From contig JASJOG010000353.1 of assembly GCA_030142905.1 (NCBI GenBank), positions 124,001 to 188,000 of the forward strand: DNA of 64,000 nt, written 5' to 3'. Positions 41,851 to 53,208 of the stretch are shown piece after piece. This DNA comes from Heliopora coerulea. Taxonomy: Eukaryota > Cnidaria > Anthozoa > Scleralcyonacea > Helioporidae. The translations under genes and the position numbers were made by a program. Position 1 is the stretch's first letter. Each line of letters starts with the position of its first letter. A model generated the notes under the pieces. It was not told where the DNA came from, made no database searches, and saw only the letters and a list, made by a program, of their open reading frames with translations.

Positions 41851-42585
41851 TGTTTTACCAAATTCATCATTGAGGTACGTGAACATTTTGAAGCTGGGAA
41901 TTTTGCACTTGGCAAATTACTTTGGTTGGAATTCTTTCCACATAAGGTAGACCTGACACAGTCTGTAATTGACATTTTGGACATGAGTTTGACTATTTAA
42001 TTTCAGCAATGACCAATGTACTTGCCACAATAAAAGAGATTTTGCAGTGATAGCAAGTGTCCAAAGCCAATAATATTGTCTATGTCTTCAGAAGTCATCC
42101 TCAGTGTGGATGAGCAAACAAGTGCGGAACAACATGTCTTCAGTTCATCTGTTTCCTCATGGCTGCTCAGCAACACTCCTACATCTTGCCTTCACAAACA
42201 TTACCCTACCAGCCCACAATGCCAAGGCTTAAGGTCCCATTCTACTCATACTTTCATCCAAGGAATGCCACTGGTTTTGGCATTTAACATCGACATTTTG
42301 ACTAGAAATGGTTTCATTCCTGACAGCCACCTTCCTGATGAAGTCCAGATGAATATAAATGACTCTATAACTTCCTATGAACTTTTTGGAGTAACGTATG
42401 GAAATGGTATCCATTTCAGAAGTGCCACGCACCTTACCCCAAATCTGGTCACACAACCTGGCTGGTATGAGTATGATGGGTTATGGGAACATTGCCAAAG
42501 AGAAAAAGGACTTAAATTTTGTGAGAATAAGCCTCCTACACCGTCTGGATACTTTATCTGTTGTGCACTCTACCTTCACATGTAG
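41740..42585 (+). pseudogene. USP-like (C19-type) cysteine peptidase domain, frameshifted
   Basis: RLQNTCTIDNFLTMFHLI (41755-41815) resembles the 'NTC..N..LQ' cysteine box of ubiquitin-specific proteases, with Cys encoded at 41775-41777. After frame changes, the 169-codon frame 42076-42585 ends with TSYELFGVTYGNGIHFRSAT, with His at 42412-42414, and PGWYEYDGLWEH. These match the histidine box and 'WY..DD' tail of the same fold. The domain follows gene 2 on the same strand and could be its C-terminus. The middle part is poorly readable. Papain-like proteases of other families could also give these boxes. Confidence 0.5.
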
Positions 42586-42640
42586 GATAGTGATGAGTTT
42601 CAGTTGCAAGAAATAGCAAGCATTTACTAGACAATTCAGC

Positions 42641-42642
42641 TA
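42641..42642 (+). repeat. TA target-site duplication, left copy
   Basis: TA directly outside the left CAGTCGCC terminus; the matching TA is at 44769-44770, as required for Tc1/mariner-pogo insertion. Confidence 0.75.
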
Positions 42643-42665
42643 CAGTCGCCGCCGCTTAAATGCAA
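42643..42665 (+). repeat. Left terminal inverted repeat of the pogo element
   Basis: Two mismatches in 23 bases against 44746-44768. Confidence 0.9.
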
Positions 42666-43116
42666 GTTGCTTATATGCAAAGATTTTGGAAATCCAAAAC
42701 CTATTATTTTAAAATAGGTCTTTTTGCTCTGCTTGTATGCAAAACGTTTATATGCAAAAAAATTTTGCAAAAGTACTAGTTTTTCCACCAATGTTTCAAA
42801 GTTTTGCATTTTTTTACCATGATTCATCATTTCATAAACAGCACTTTAACAAATCCCTATGATTAGCATCTTTTCTTCTACTGTTTTGATTATTTGGGTC
42901 TTTGTTGTTATGAAAACAAAGCCTTGCTGTAAATGGCGTTTCTAAACAATATACAACAGCTAATTAGTGTCATTATTTTTACACCTCTTCTCAGTAAGTT
43001 AAAAACAAATACAAATGCTCAGTCTCCGAATCATTTGCCAATTCAGGCAAGTTGTCCATTATGTCATATCTTGCAGGTTAATTATTTAAACTCTGCTTTA
43101 AATTTTACATTCACGT

Positions 43117-44484
43117 TTGAAAATGCCAACTCGAAAGACACTGACACTCGCTAAAAAAATTGACGTTATCAAAGCACTTGAAAAAAACCCTTCACAGTCT
43201 CAGAAAGAAATTGCTGAGAAGTATGGAGTCAGTATTGCTACCATTAGCCTAATTCTAAAAAACAAAATGTCACTTCAGTCAACAAGCAAAAAAGAGCAAA
43301 ATCTTAGCCAAAAAAGACAACATACAAGCACAGCCCCTGATGTTGATGAAGCCTTATTTACCTGGTTTTGCCGAGCAAGTACTACACAGGGAATATCAAT
43401 CTCTGGTGACATTCTTAAGGAAAAAGCGCTTTTCTACGCTAGAAGTTTGAATGTCGAAAACTTCAATGCTTCTGATGGCTGGCTTGGGTGATGGAAAACT
43501 TAATATAATGTGGTTTTTAAGAAAGCTCAAGGTGAAAAAAGAGATGCAGACACCCCCACTTCCGAGACATGGCTGAAAGAAACATTACCAAATATTCTAA
43601 GGCATTACAGGAAAAGTGATATCTTTAATGCAGACAGATCTCATGTTTTAAAAGGAGAAAATCTCGCTGGTGGTAAGAAGAGCAAAGCCTGAGTGACCAT
43701 TCTAGTTTGTGCAAATATGAATGGTATGGAGAAGCTGTCATTCGAGGGCTGGTTGAAGAAATGGGACAATGAATTACGCAAAGCAAAACAGACAATCGCC
43801 TTAATAGTTGACAACTGTACATCACATCCACCAGATATAACACTCACAAACATTAAACTTGTTTTCCTTCCACCGAATGTCACAAGGCTTATCCAACCGT
43901 GTGACCAAGGAATCATCAAGGTGCTGAAAGCCCACTGTTGTAAAGCCATGATTAAGAGATTGGTTGCTGCCATTGATGCTGAATTGTGTGAAGATGTTAG
44001 CGCATTTTCTAAGAAATTTGATTTGCTTGATGCTATGAATGCAATTGTCGCCTCCTGGTCTGAAATAACTGTGAAAACCATTGCAAACTGCTTCCCTCAT
44101 GCAGGTTTTGTATCAAGAGATGGTGGTGGTGATGAAGATTTGTTTGACAAAGGCCACGAAATTCTGTTGGCTCAGCTGTTGGCAGCTCCACATGGAATGA
44201 ATCAGCAAAGCTTCGATGACATATCTGCAGAGAATGGCCTTGAAACTGCACCACCAACTGATGAGAATTCGATCATTAACAAGCAAAAAGGCATGCAGGA
44301 GAGTGAAGATGAGGTGGACGAGCCCAAACAAAAACCGGTAATTAGTCACGCTGAATTTATGTCGCATTTAGCTGATATGAAGTACTATCTTTGCTTGCAT
44401 GGCTTCAATGACTGGAAATTGTTTAATTCATTATCAAACTTTTCAACAGACGTGTGTTCAAATGTTGCCAAAAGGCAAACATAA
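43117..44484 (+). pseudogene. Tigger/pogo transposase (CENP-B-type DNA binding, DDE/DDD catalytic domain), in-frame stops
   Basis: All parts are in one frame. Residues 1-50 hold the CENP-B N-terminal HTH (KTLTLAKKIDVIKALEKNPS and EKYGVSIATISLILKNK). A second HTH-like segment, with ALFTWFCRASTTQGISISGD and NFNASDGWLG, follows. The catalytic domain has IFNADRSH, IALIVDNCTSHPPDI and LIQPCDQGIIK. The three aspartates are encoded at 43633, 43810 and 43903, the last two 31 codons apart. In-frame stops lie at 43489, 43501 and 43690, and about 35 residues seem deleted between KKSKA and GMEKL. The acidic tail reaches the stop at 44482. It would bind its terminal repeats and excise at TA sites; the copy is inactive but young-looking. 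Confidence 0.92.
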
Positions 44485-44745
44485 ATAGACAGTTATTTTA
44501 GAAAGTAAGAGCATTTGTCTTGTACATTCATGTAACCTAAGTGTGCTACAGTAATAGATAAGTTTTTGCAATTCTTATTTAGTTTTGTTTCATGTCATTA
44601 AGTTGAAACGGGATTTGATCATGCTGTATTCTCATGTTTGCATACAAATCACTGGTCATTTACATTATGTAAATATGAATTTTGCTCGATGCATGTCCTA
44701 GGAATGAATCCGCTTATATGCAAAAATGTAGTTGGCAAAAACATT

Positions 44746-44768
44746 TTGCATATAAGCAGCGGCGACTG
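44746..44768 (-). repeat. Right terminal inverted repeat of the pogo element
   Basis: Ends GGCGACTG at 44768, followed by TA. Confidence 0.9.
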
Positions 44769-44770
44769 TA

Positions 44771-47700
44771 TTTTAAGAATTCTGAATGTAAAAAAAGCAT
44801 AACTGTTTTTATTAAATACTAAAAAACTAATGTAGAAGACCTGTTTTATAATTCATATAAATTAGTTTTGACAACACTAGTATACAAAAAGCTGCATTAC
44901 AGTTTAATATTATGTACATGGTTTTCAGGCACAAAATGCTACATAATGAAAACCAAAGTTATCAGTTGGACAAAAAAAATTGTTCATGTAGAAGAAATGT
45001 GTATCCCCCCTCCCTTGAAAAAAAATAATGCTCTGTCCCTAAGAGTGCTGTATATGTGAACAAGAGATCATACACATTCAAAGGGTATTTTCATTTTATT
45101 ATGTAGATAAAGTTATTTCTTACTGTGGGGGGAGCACATGTGTGAAAACATGGATTATATGTTTCCATGTTTTTCACAATACTTGTCAAAGTGCAATGCG
45201 AGAACTTTACCTGAACATATACACCAGCACCAGTTGGGTAAAGAATTAACTGCATGTTTGATGCAAGGTCACTTAGAAGAGAAAATGGGCTGACACATCC
45301 ACCAACGCCAATTCGAATTTGTAATCCAAGAGGGTAAATCTGTGGTGTTCTACAAAGAATGGTCTACATCAACTCAGTGGTTGAATGTAGAAAATGGAAC
45401 ACTTCTCTATCCCTCATAAAAAGCATACCAATCAGCAAGCCTGACATAATAGAACCATTTGTTGACATTTCCATTCTTTGAAAAATTCGGCTTGACCTGG
45501 ACAAGTCGAACCCAAAGTTTGGCAATGAAACAACCTCAAACTATGTGTAATGAGCTAGTGCAAGACAAACCACTCTCAGAAGTGGACCATGGAGCAAGGA
45601 AAGAGATTGACTGGCTGAAGCAGAAGGAAACAGTGAGAAAACAGGTAAAGTTCAAAAGCAAGAAATGTTGAACTTGGATTCATTCTCAGTAATTCAGTTA
45701 ATAAGTATCTTATTTTTGTTATACCATGGTCAGCATTTAGCCTGAACAGGGAACAGTGCTTTTGTACTTACAGCACATGGCATTTGCAAGACAGGCTATC
45801 AGGTCACTTAGTAGGTGGCTAGGCACATAAAAACGTTTTCCATCTACTTGGGGAGAAAGTGTGAATTGTACCATATAATTACAAGTGACTGTAGAGTCAA
45901 AAGGATTCCTCTGAAAGACAACTCTATGTCGTCACTTATTGACCAGTCAATTAATCTGAAGTTGTGATAAACACATCTTACAACATCCATTCTGAAATCT
46001 GCTATTTAAAATAATGAATTACGGTATAATGAAACAGATCGTGCATACTTAACACTTGATGGCAATGCAACCAATAAATTTACTGACCTCTAAAGCCTTG
46101 CTGCCATTTTCTGTCATTGAAATGTGAAAAGGGTCTTTTCAAGACATTAAAACAAAAATGTTCCTATGAGATTCAGGTTACTCAACACTCATACTCCCTT
46201 AAAAATCTTTGGGGTGCTGTTGCGTCCTTACTCAGTACTGCCAGCCTAAGTGCCAGATCTTGCAGTGATTCTTGCATATCAAAGGACGACATTGAGACAC
46301 GTTAATTGATACCGCTCTGGTATAAAAACACAGATAAATCGGTCTATTATCCTTTGTGCATCATCATTAAGGATTTTTTTGACTAATTCACTCGCTCTCC
46401 CACCCTGTGTGCTCACGAGTAAAATGTAGATTACTGTAAATTTAAAACCATGATTCTCTTTTCTTATATTGTCGAATAAATACATAAAAAAGAAAGGCTG
46501 ACACTTGTGAGGCCAACAATGAGGCCAAGGTAAATGTGAGCTGAGGAGTAACCAACTGTAACCAACCTTGGTATGCAGACTTTGTCATGTTGAAAATCTT
46601 TCCTATACTGTTACAATTATGTAGACATGTTTATGCTGTTAACAGCCAAATAAAGCAAATTCCAATTTATGACCATTGTTTTGTGTCTATCATAGTCACG
46701 AATGGACATTAATTAGGCTAATCAGGCAGGCCAACAGGATAAGTACAAGTCTCATATTGATAACTAACTGCAACCAGACAGACAAAGATAATGCTATCCA
46801 TGGGTAATATTACATGTGAATTTTTTTTATCAGGGAGATTGTAACAATTGAAAGAATCGTCTCTGTCGGTGATACATAAACAGTATTTAACTATTTAAGC
46901 ATATAACATTGATGATACGATTTGTTGGATGTTATGTAACTATTTTACACCAAATATAAAGATACCTCATCTTTTTTCACTAAATACTGGGACAGTGATT
47001 TACAATCAGAGTAAAATATTGTCTGGAGTCTGTACCACTAGGTGCCATAATTTGATTAATTTTCAGTTAACTCACCTCTTGTATTTTCCCATTAAATCAC
47101 AGAACATTAGTTTATCATTTATATGCCTATTTTTAGACATGCTAGGAGAAATGCATTATAACAATGGTGAAGTAAGCACTTGACACGTTTTTAAAAGTGG
47201 TATACTGAATTCAAAGGTCTATTCATAAAGGTGAATAATAAGTTTAGAAAATGAAGGAAGTTTTACAACCTAGTTGGAGCAAAAGGTAGAGTGAGGTATG
47301 CAATCATGCATACTAATAGTTCTGAATGTTTATCTTTTGTCATGTATGAATTTCCATGGTTCATATGTGCACAATGACATTCCCTCTCATTCGTCTAATT
47401 AATCAGCATGCTCAACTGCTTTTTCCTTTTTTATTTTAACATCAGTCATGATGTAGTTAGTCTTCAGCAAAAATAGCCTGGCTTCAATGCCATTTGCACA
47501 CAATTGGTTGAAAATTCTGTCTTGTTGTACATTTCTTTTTAACAGAGGCACGAGCATAGTATAGATTTGGAATTAATCAATGGATCATTGCTGGTTACTT
47601 CTACATAGATTAAGAGTTAAAGACTTTCATATTGTCAGCAAAGACTATAAACAACCCAAGCCTTAACCACAGGATACCTCTGCCATAATGGAACTACGTG

Positions 47701-48375
47701 GAGAAAAGATCTGCACTTTTCTTTGTCATTTTATCTGTCATTGCGATACTCTCATAGTCACAATGTTTTCTTGTTGATGTGTATTCAACACCATTTTTTC
47801 ATTTGCACCATATTATTACAGAGTTGGTAACTAGGGTCGATAGTATGAACCAGCCTTAATAAAGCAAAAATTTATTTCTTGAATTTTTCCTGTCCTACTT
47901 CATGCAACTGACATAGAGACAGAGTGCATTTTGCTATTGCATGACCAAGGGGCTATTGTGAACCCAAGGCTGTGCATACAAATCATGTCAACTTTTTTTT
48001 TTTCATAGCACTGTTATGTCATCTGCATTATACAAACTCAACTCCTGTTCTTCTGGTCACTTCTTCACAGGTTACATTTCTTATTTGCACAATATATTTT
48101 AAGTGGTGTCGATTTAATTAACCTTGATTGTACTAGCCCAATAATAAACCATCTGTCATCTTTTGGGAGATACATGCCTGATAATGTATTTAGAGAATGT
48201 GTGGTATTTAGATATCACTTCAGGAAGCCTTCGCACAAACCTACGATTTTCAGACGATATGAAATATAAACAACTGCAGAAATGGACAATGTTTGTTTGT
48301 ATTGGAAGACATACTATGAATGAAGTATTGACATTTGGGACTCCAGTTTATTTTGACACCACAGAAAATTTTCCA

Positions 48376-48382
<7 letters not shown>
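44771..48382. other. Unassigned stretch of 3.6 kb
   Basis: The longest empty interval. Open frames (for example 45459-45671, 46117-46305 and 46929-47183 on the plus strand) are short and carry no motif that I know. No paired terminal repeats were seen. It may be host intergenic or intronic DNA. Confidence 0.4.

Positions 48383-48432
<50 letters not shown>
48383..48432 (+). repeat. (TA)25 microsatellite with TATG tail
   Basis: An uninterrupted TA run changes to (TATG)n at 48433-48445, just beyond the 3' end of Penelope copy D on the opposite strand. Confidence 0.95.
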
Positions 48433-48445
<13 letters not shown>

Positions 48446-48533
48446 AACTTAACACAAACTTCCTTGTCCCAAGTTTTAAAACCATTTAAAACTAACAAGA
48501 TAAAACTTTTAAAAAACTTTATTTCAAAGTTTT

Positions 48534-48546
48534 GGGGTGCTGCCCC
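48534..48546 (-). ncRNA. Stem of a degenerate hammerhead-like motif after Penelope copy D
   Basis: On the minus strand GGGGCAGCACCCC forms a perfect short hairpin, flanked by TTGACAAA and AAAAC in place of the hammerhead boxes CTGATGA and GAAAC. It lies about 90 bases after the endonuclease stop. Confidence 0.35.
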
Positions 48547-48637
48547 TTTGTCAAGAATAAGAAGTACAAGATAGAAGATGCTCCTTATATACATAGCATT
48601 ACTTAATTAAAAAATCAGTTAAAAAATACTCAAAAGA

Positions 48638-49774
48638 AGTCCCTAAGGTTAAAATCTTTAGGTACAAAAGAATCCAATTTATATGCCCAAAAACCTTCCC
48701 TTTTAGTTGAATCTGATACATCCATCCTATCAATAATTTTTACTAGCATATCTTTAATTCCCTGATGACCCCCCTCATAAAAATGGGCATATAGATGTTC
48801 TCCCAGTATACCCCTTTGGTCGTTACCATACCTTTTAACACTACTTTTATGGTTATTAAACCTCCTTCTGAAAGATGTTATTGTACTGCCCACACAAATC
48901 TTTGAACACTTTTTACATATTATAAGGTAAATCAGTATACTACCGTCGGCTTTTCTTCAAAAATACTGCTGTCCTCTGAGGGATGAAAAATAGGTTGGAG
49001 TGAATCAATTTTACCCACCCCCGACAATGCAGGGTGAAACATCATAACTAATGGTAATCTCTTATTTCTTTTAATATCTCTTCTATTACTATTTTGACAA
49101 AGGAGGCTTTCCCTGGTCTTAGCTCTCGCCCTCTCAAATTCACAATCTACCAAGTTTTCCTTAAAACCTCTTTTTATAAAATTACTATGAAGATCTCATA
49201 ATCTATCTCTATAACTCTCCTCCGTACTACAAATCCGTTTAACTGTCAAGGCTTGCCAATAAGGAATCCCCTTCTTAACATGCCTCAGATGAAAGGATCC
49301 ATAATGTAAATACTGATGCATATCTGTTGGTTTACAATACACATCTGTCAAGATCTTATTACCTCGAACCAAAACCATAACATCTAAGTATGAAAGCTTT
49401 TCATACAACCATCCCCATGTATACTTAATTCATGATATGAATTAACATAATCTAAAAATTCTAACGAACTTTCCCTTCCATGGAGGCAAATGGGGAAAAT
49501 ATCGTCCAAAAACCGCCACCACACTAATGGATCCAGGTGACATCCCCTCAACATTTTCTCCTCTAACTTAGACATAAAGTTGTTGACAAAAGAGGATGCA
49601 AACTTTGTACCTATTGCAGTACCCAACATTTGATGGTAGAAACTGAAAATATTTATTTTCTAAAATTAATTTTGACAAATCTACCAACTCCTCAACAGGC
49701 ACCCGTTTTTCCAAATCTAAATTACTATTATATTCCTGCATTGCTTCCCTTATACTTTGTATACTGGAGACCAA
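48638..49774 (-). pseudogene. Penelope-like reverse transcriptase and GIY-YIG endonuclease (copy D), broken
   Basis: Minus-strand order: SNLDLEKRVPVEELVDLSKL and ENKYFQFLPSN (49720-49640), then MLGTAIGTKFASSFVNNFMS, LVWWRFLDDIFPICLHGRES and FLDYVNSYHE (49629-49430), the palm including the catalytic F-L-D-D. SYLDVMVLVRGNKILTDVYC, KPTDMHQYLHY and RHVKKGIPY (49396-49240) are the thumb and connection. GSTITSFRRRFNNHKSS, GILGEHLYAHFYEGGH and FWAYKLDSFVP end the GIY-YIG nuclease at 48638. The catalytic RT aspartates survive. Frameshifts lie near 49620, 49400, 49190 and 48930. Confidence 0.88.
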
Positions 49775-49843
49775 AGAATTTAAAGGATAATTTAGTGAGG
49801 TCTAAACTGAAGGGAGAGAAGGCGTTTGTCACCTGACGTGATT

Positions 49844-49885
49844 ATCACCTGATGAGTGTGCCATACGAAACAAATTTGTCGTGAT
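49844..49885 (+). ncRNA. Type I-like hammerhead ribozyme motif with intact core
   Basis: Box 1 CTGATGA lies at 49849-49855, stem II GTGT/ATAC with a GCC loop at 49856-49866, and box 2 GAAA at 49867-49870. Stem III is CAAATTTG at 49871-49878, with a cleavage triplet GTC at 49878-49880. Stem I is ATCAC at 49844-49848 paired to GTGAT at 49881-49885. Every conserved core base is present. Minimal hammerheads with a tiny stem III are known from Penelope-like elements. This one lies next to the truncated 5' end of copy D but on the opposite strand. Confidence 0.7.
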
Positions 49886-50019
49886 TAAAAAATTCTATGA
49901 AGTAATCCAAGTTTTGTCTCTCACTTCTCTCATATTTTGCTCTACTTCAGTATTGAGCATTTTGCCTGTATATAATTTCACTCAAGATATATTTGTCTAT
50001 ATTTGTCAATATATAGGCA

Positions 50020-50050
50020 TATATATATATATATATATACATACATACAT
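50020..50050 (+). repeat. (TA)n/(CATA)n microsatellite
   Basis: A TA run followed by ATACATACATAC directly before the hAT terminus; it may have erased the left target duplication. Confidence 0.8.
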
Positions 50051-50052
50051 AT

Positions 50053-50180
50053 CAGTGCTGTAACAGTTACAGTATATTTGTATCTAGTTACAGTTACATT
50101 ATCAGAAATGTAACTAGTTATCAATACTAGTTATGATTACAAAGTTACAATGTAATTTTTGTAGCTAGTTACAAGTTACT
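50053..50180 (+). repeat. Left terminal and subterminal repeat region of the hAT element
   Basis: CAGTG terminus followed by many GTAACT/AGTTAC copies in both orientations, mirrored at 53100-53208. Confidence 0.75.
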
Positions 50181-50469
50181 TTATTTTGATTTATTGTTGC
50201 TTAAGAATGAAGTCAATATCAAGTTTCAGTAATGACATATATCAATATCATAACATTTAATACATTTCATTTGTGATCTGTTGGATCAATACCCATATTA
50301 GTGTTGCTAGTCACCATGTTTAATCAACAAAACAATCAATGTCAAAAAAACGTCAGCTATAATAGATGTTAACAAGACTGTTGATGTCCATCAGTTCATC
50401 CTATTAAATGTTTGCTGCTTAAATAAAGCTTTTGTTGCATTTCACAAGAAGGTAATTTTCAAAGTTTAT

Positions 50470-52831
50470 ATCGGTCATACTGGAACGATGTGGCCTGAAC
50501 AGCAATCCACCTGAGCTAAAAAGTCATTCACAAACAGCACTAGCTGGCGAAGCAGAGGCCATCTTGAATAATCACAAAGATTCTCCACAGGACTATCAAG
50601 GAATGATCTTAAACTAGATGCATCACTTGATGCCTTATTTTTCTTGTGAAAGAAATCATTGTCATCTTTATCATCTTCAGAGGACCCATGATGCTATTCA
50701 TGGTCATCAGCTACTGGTGCATCCTGCTGCTGCATCAAACATTCTAGCTTTTCATTTATAAAAGCAACACCTAAAATTTAGAAATAGGAAGAAACGATAA
50801 TACTACTTTGTGAGCTTGACTATTCCATTGATTTTAACATTTTTAATCTAATAGAAATTGCACACCTGTCTTTAAAACCCTGGAAAGATTAAAAGGATTT
50901 AATCACACTAAGACAGTTGTACCTTTTTCAATGACGTCATTATCGGTTGTCCAATCATCCTTAAATTTGGGGTGAAGCATAGCAGCAGCAATGACCTTTT
51001 TGTCCTTCAGAATCATTTCAAACCATGTATCTATTCCATTCAACAGTGCTTGCACCAATGGTTTCGTTGCTGGGATGTCCAACTTCTTTGAGAGCTTGTC
51101 TCTCAGAATAGTTACAGTTGGTGCCAAATACCCCATGTAGGCATTGGAGTGGTTTGTTTCTCCCTGCAGGATGTTCAGAGCTTGACCTACTGGTTTCATG
51201 ACTTGAGCATAGTCTTTGAGGAATAAAATATCGGCAGGTTTAAGTCTAAGACAAGAAGAAAAACATATTACTAAAATTAGAAAAATACACTCACAATGTG
51301 AGTTTTTAGGAACTGCTTATGGTATCTCCATGACTAGATTGAGGCTTGGCAGTAACAGTTAACAACAGTATGATGAAAACCTGCATGTACAGATACACTG
51401 TAAGGCCTATTTAGCTATTATACTTTAACGTTAGTAAATTTGAGTTTATTTGAAACTTACTTGGAAATTTCTAACTCAGAACATACTTTATGAATAACAT
51501 TTTCTCCTTTTTCTTTGATAATTTCGTTCAGATGTTGAACGGACATGAATATGGGATTCCACCAAGTCGCATTTGGTTTGATCAGATTTAAACCACTCAG
51601 TTCTTTAACCTTTTCTGCAGCTTGCACAGAACATGAAGTGTTATTCCAAAGTGCTTGACATTTTCCGAAGGTGGCTCTGCTAAGTCGTTTGTAACAAGGG
51701 TCAGCTTCAGCCTTCTCTGCATCTGTTGTTGAGATAAGGTTTAGGGTATGGGCTGAACAGCGATGATGAGGTGGAACCTGGTACTCAAACCCCTTGCTTG
51801 CTTGTGAAAGACCTTCAAACACATCTTCAAACGAGCATTCTTCATCTTTGTCGACTGTACCTGCATCTTCAGCATCTTGAGAATCTTCTTGCTCCTCTGA
51901 AGCAGAGGAAATGGAAAAGGCTTTAACGAAATTTGATCCATTGTCTGTTGTTGTCATTACAACCTTCAACCTAATTTCAAATTCTGTGTGGATATCTTCT
52001 AATTGGGCAGCAAGCACATAAGTGTGGCTTCCCTTAAGACGATGGCAAGCCAGTACACAGCTCTTTCTCTGCAGAGTCTCAGTGTCAAGCCAATGAGCTG
52101 TTACACCTATATAAGAATGGTGACAAGCGCTCCAGCAATCTGTTGTCGTTGCAATATGCTTCGCTTCACTCATAGCTCTTTTCAAGTTCTTTACCACTGT
52201 AGCTCTACACATCACTGAATGACTAGGCTGAAGCCCTGTAACCAATTCTTTAAATGCAGGTTGTTCAACCAATGAAAAAGGCATAAGACCTTCTGTGATG
52301 AATTTCATCAATAAATCATCTACCTGGGTTTGAGTGACCAAATTGCCGTTTCCTTTGAGTTGAGAGGCAAGCATCGTATCAATCCTTGGTTGTTTAGGAG
52401 TACTTGGTCCTTCGCTGTCACTTCAGTTACTATGACTACTGGTACTGCTGGACTTTCTTTTCTTCCCATCTTTGCGTAGCTTGTTAAATGCAGACAACTG
52501 ATGTCGATGGGCTCTCTAAAGATTAAACACTAATAAACAGTCATACTTGGTCATACTTCAATAAATTTTAAAACAAACTTATTTTAAAATAAATCAACTG
52601 AATAAAAAAGTCAAATAACATGTAAATTGCATTTATGACTTACCTTGACAGTGATGATAATCTTGCACTGCATTCTTTCGGTTTGGGAGTACAGAGTAAA
52701 CAAAATAATTTAACTTTCCTTCCATTGATTGATTTAATAGCAAACATACTTGACAGATAAGGCCATGGATGAGGTACGTTATCAGTTTCTTTAATCTCGT
52801 CAACATCTTCTGACAATTCCAGTGAGGACAT
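50470..52831 (-). pseudogene. hAT transposase (BED finger, RNase H-like catalytic domain), four exons, two stops and a frameshift
   Basis: Exons by splice signals: 52831-52644, 52513-51461, 51245-50923 and 50770 to about 50470. Introns have donors GTAAGT, GTAAGT and GTACAA and acceptors ending AG, the third being TTTTTCTTCTTGTCTTAG. Exon 1 gives CLLC of the BED finger; its histidines (AHRHQ) come from exon 2, so splicing completes the finger. The catalytic aspartates lie in ATTTDCWSACHHSYIGVTAH and VMTTTDNGSNFVKAF. Exon 4 should carry the hAT dimerisation region, recognisable in a shifted frame as SPASAVCE and LFSSGGLLFRPHRS. In-frame stops lie at 52423-52425 and in exon 4 near 50694. A cut-and-paste transposase, recently decayed. 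Confidence 0.88.
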
Positions 52832-53099
52832 TGCGAATAAATGGAATATTATTAATCAAATTATTGCCTGAATCAGCTGAATGTATGAGGCGCCATTTTA
52901 AAAAGTCATGCGAATTGCAAAGTGTAATTGGTAATTACAGGTTCTTACAGGAAGTTCCAACCTGATGCGAAGTAATGACATTGACACTGACCACTCTTAG
53001 GGCATTCCTGTGTGATTTCTATCAATTCCGTTTTCCGAAAGACATGATTTAACCCAAAAGATTGATAAAATTTGATTGACTCAACCATCAACACAAAAA

Positions 53100-53208
53100 G
53101 TAACAAATGTACGTTTTACAAAATGTAACTTGTAATTGTTTTATTTTTAAGATATTTTTTGTAACTAGTTACCGTTACAGTTACGTGAGTAGTAATAGAT
53201 TGACACTG
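53100..53208 (-). repeat. Right terminal and subterminal repeat region of the hAT element
   Basis: GTAACTAGTTACCGTTACAG and neighbours, ending with CACTG at 53208. Confidence 0.75.

Larger units (their letters stand above)
42643..44768 (+). mobile_element. pogo/Tigger-type DNA transposon
   Basis: A 23-bp terminal inverted repeat, CAGTCGCCGCCGCTTAAATG continuing CAA on the left and CAGTCGCCGCTGCTTATATG continuing CAA in reverse complement on the right, brackets 2126 bases flanked by TA. Subterminal copies of TTGCATATAAGCG-type sequence repeat inside both ends. A CENP-B-like transposase is encoded on the plus strand. It inserted 57 bases after the end of the peptidase-like frame. Confidence 0.93.
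48460..49836 (-). mobile_element. Penelope-like element D, 5'-truncated
   Basis: RT C-terminal two thirds, linker and GIY-YIG endonuclease on the minus strand, followed by a 3' region and the TA repeat. It is a family different from copies A and B. The 5' truncation near 49836 abuts a hammerhead motif in the opposite orientation. Confidence 0.85.
50053..53208 (-). mobile_element. hAT-type DNA transposon with intron-containing transposase
   Basis: Ends are CAGTGCTGTAACAG on the left and CACTG at 53208 on the right. Both ends are crowded with AGTTAC/GTAACT repeats (50070-50180 and 53100-53190), typical subterminal transposase sites. Between them the minus strand carries a BED-finger hAT transposase in at least four exons. 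An 8-bp target duplication was not found: the flanks read ATACATAT and GGTTATGC. Confidence 0.85.

Noticed and set aside
45459..45671. 70-codon plus-strand frame
   Set aside because: Charged C-terminus looks protein-like, but there is no motif, partner exon or element end nearby.
48383..48445. TA-rich run as a replication origin or matrix attachment site
   Set aside because: It is a simple microsatellite at the 3' end of a Penelope copy; nothing else supports an origin.
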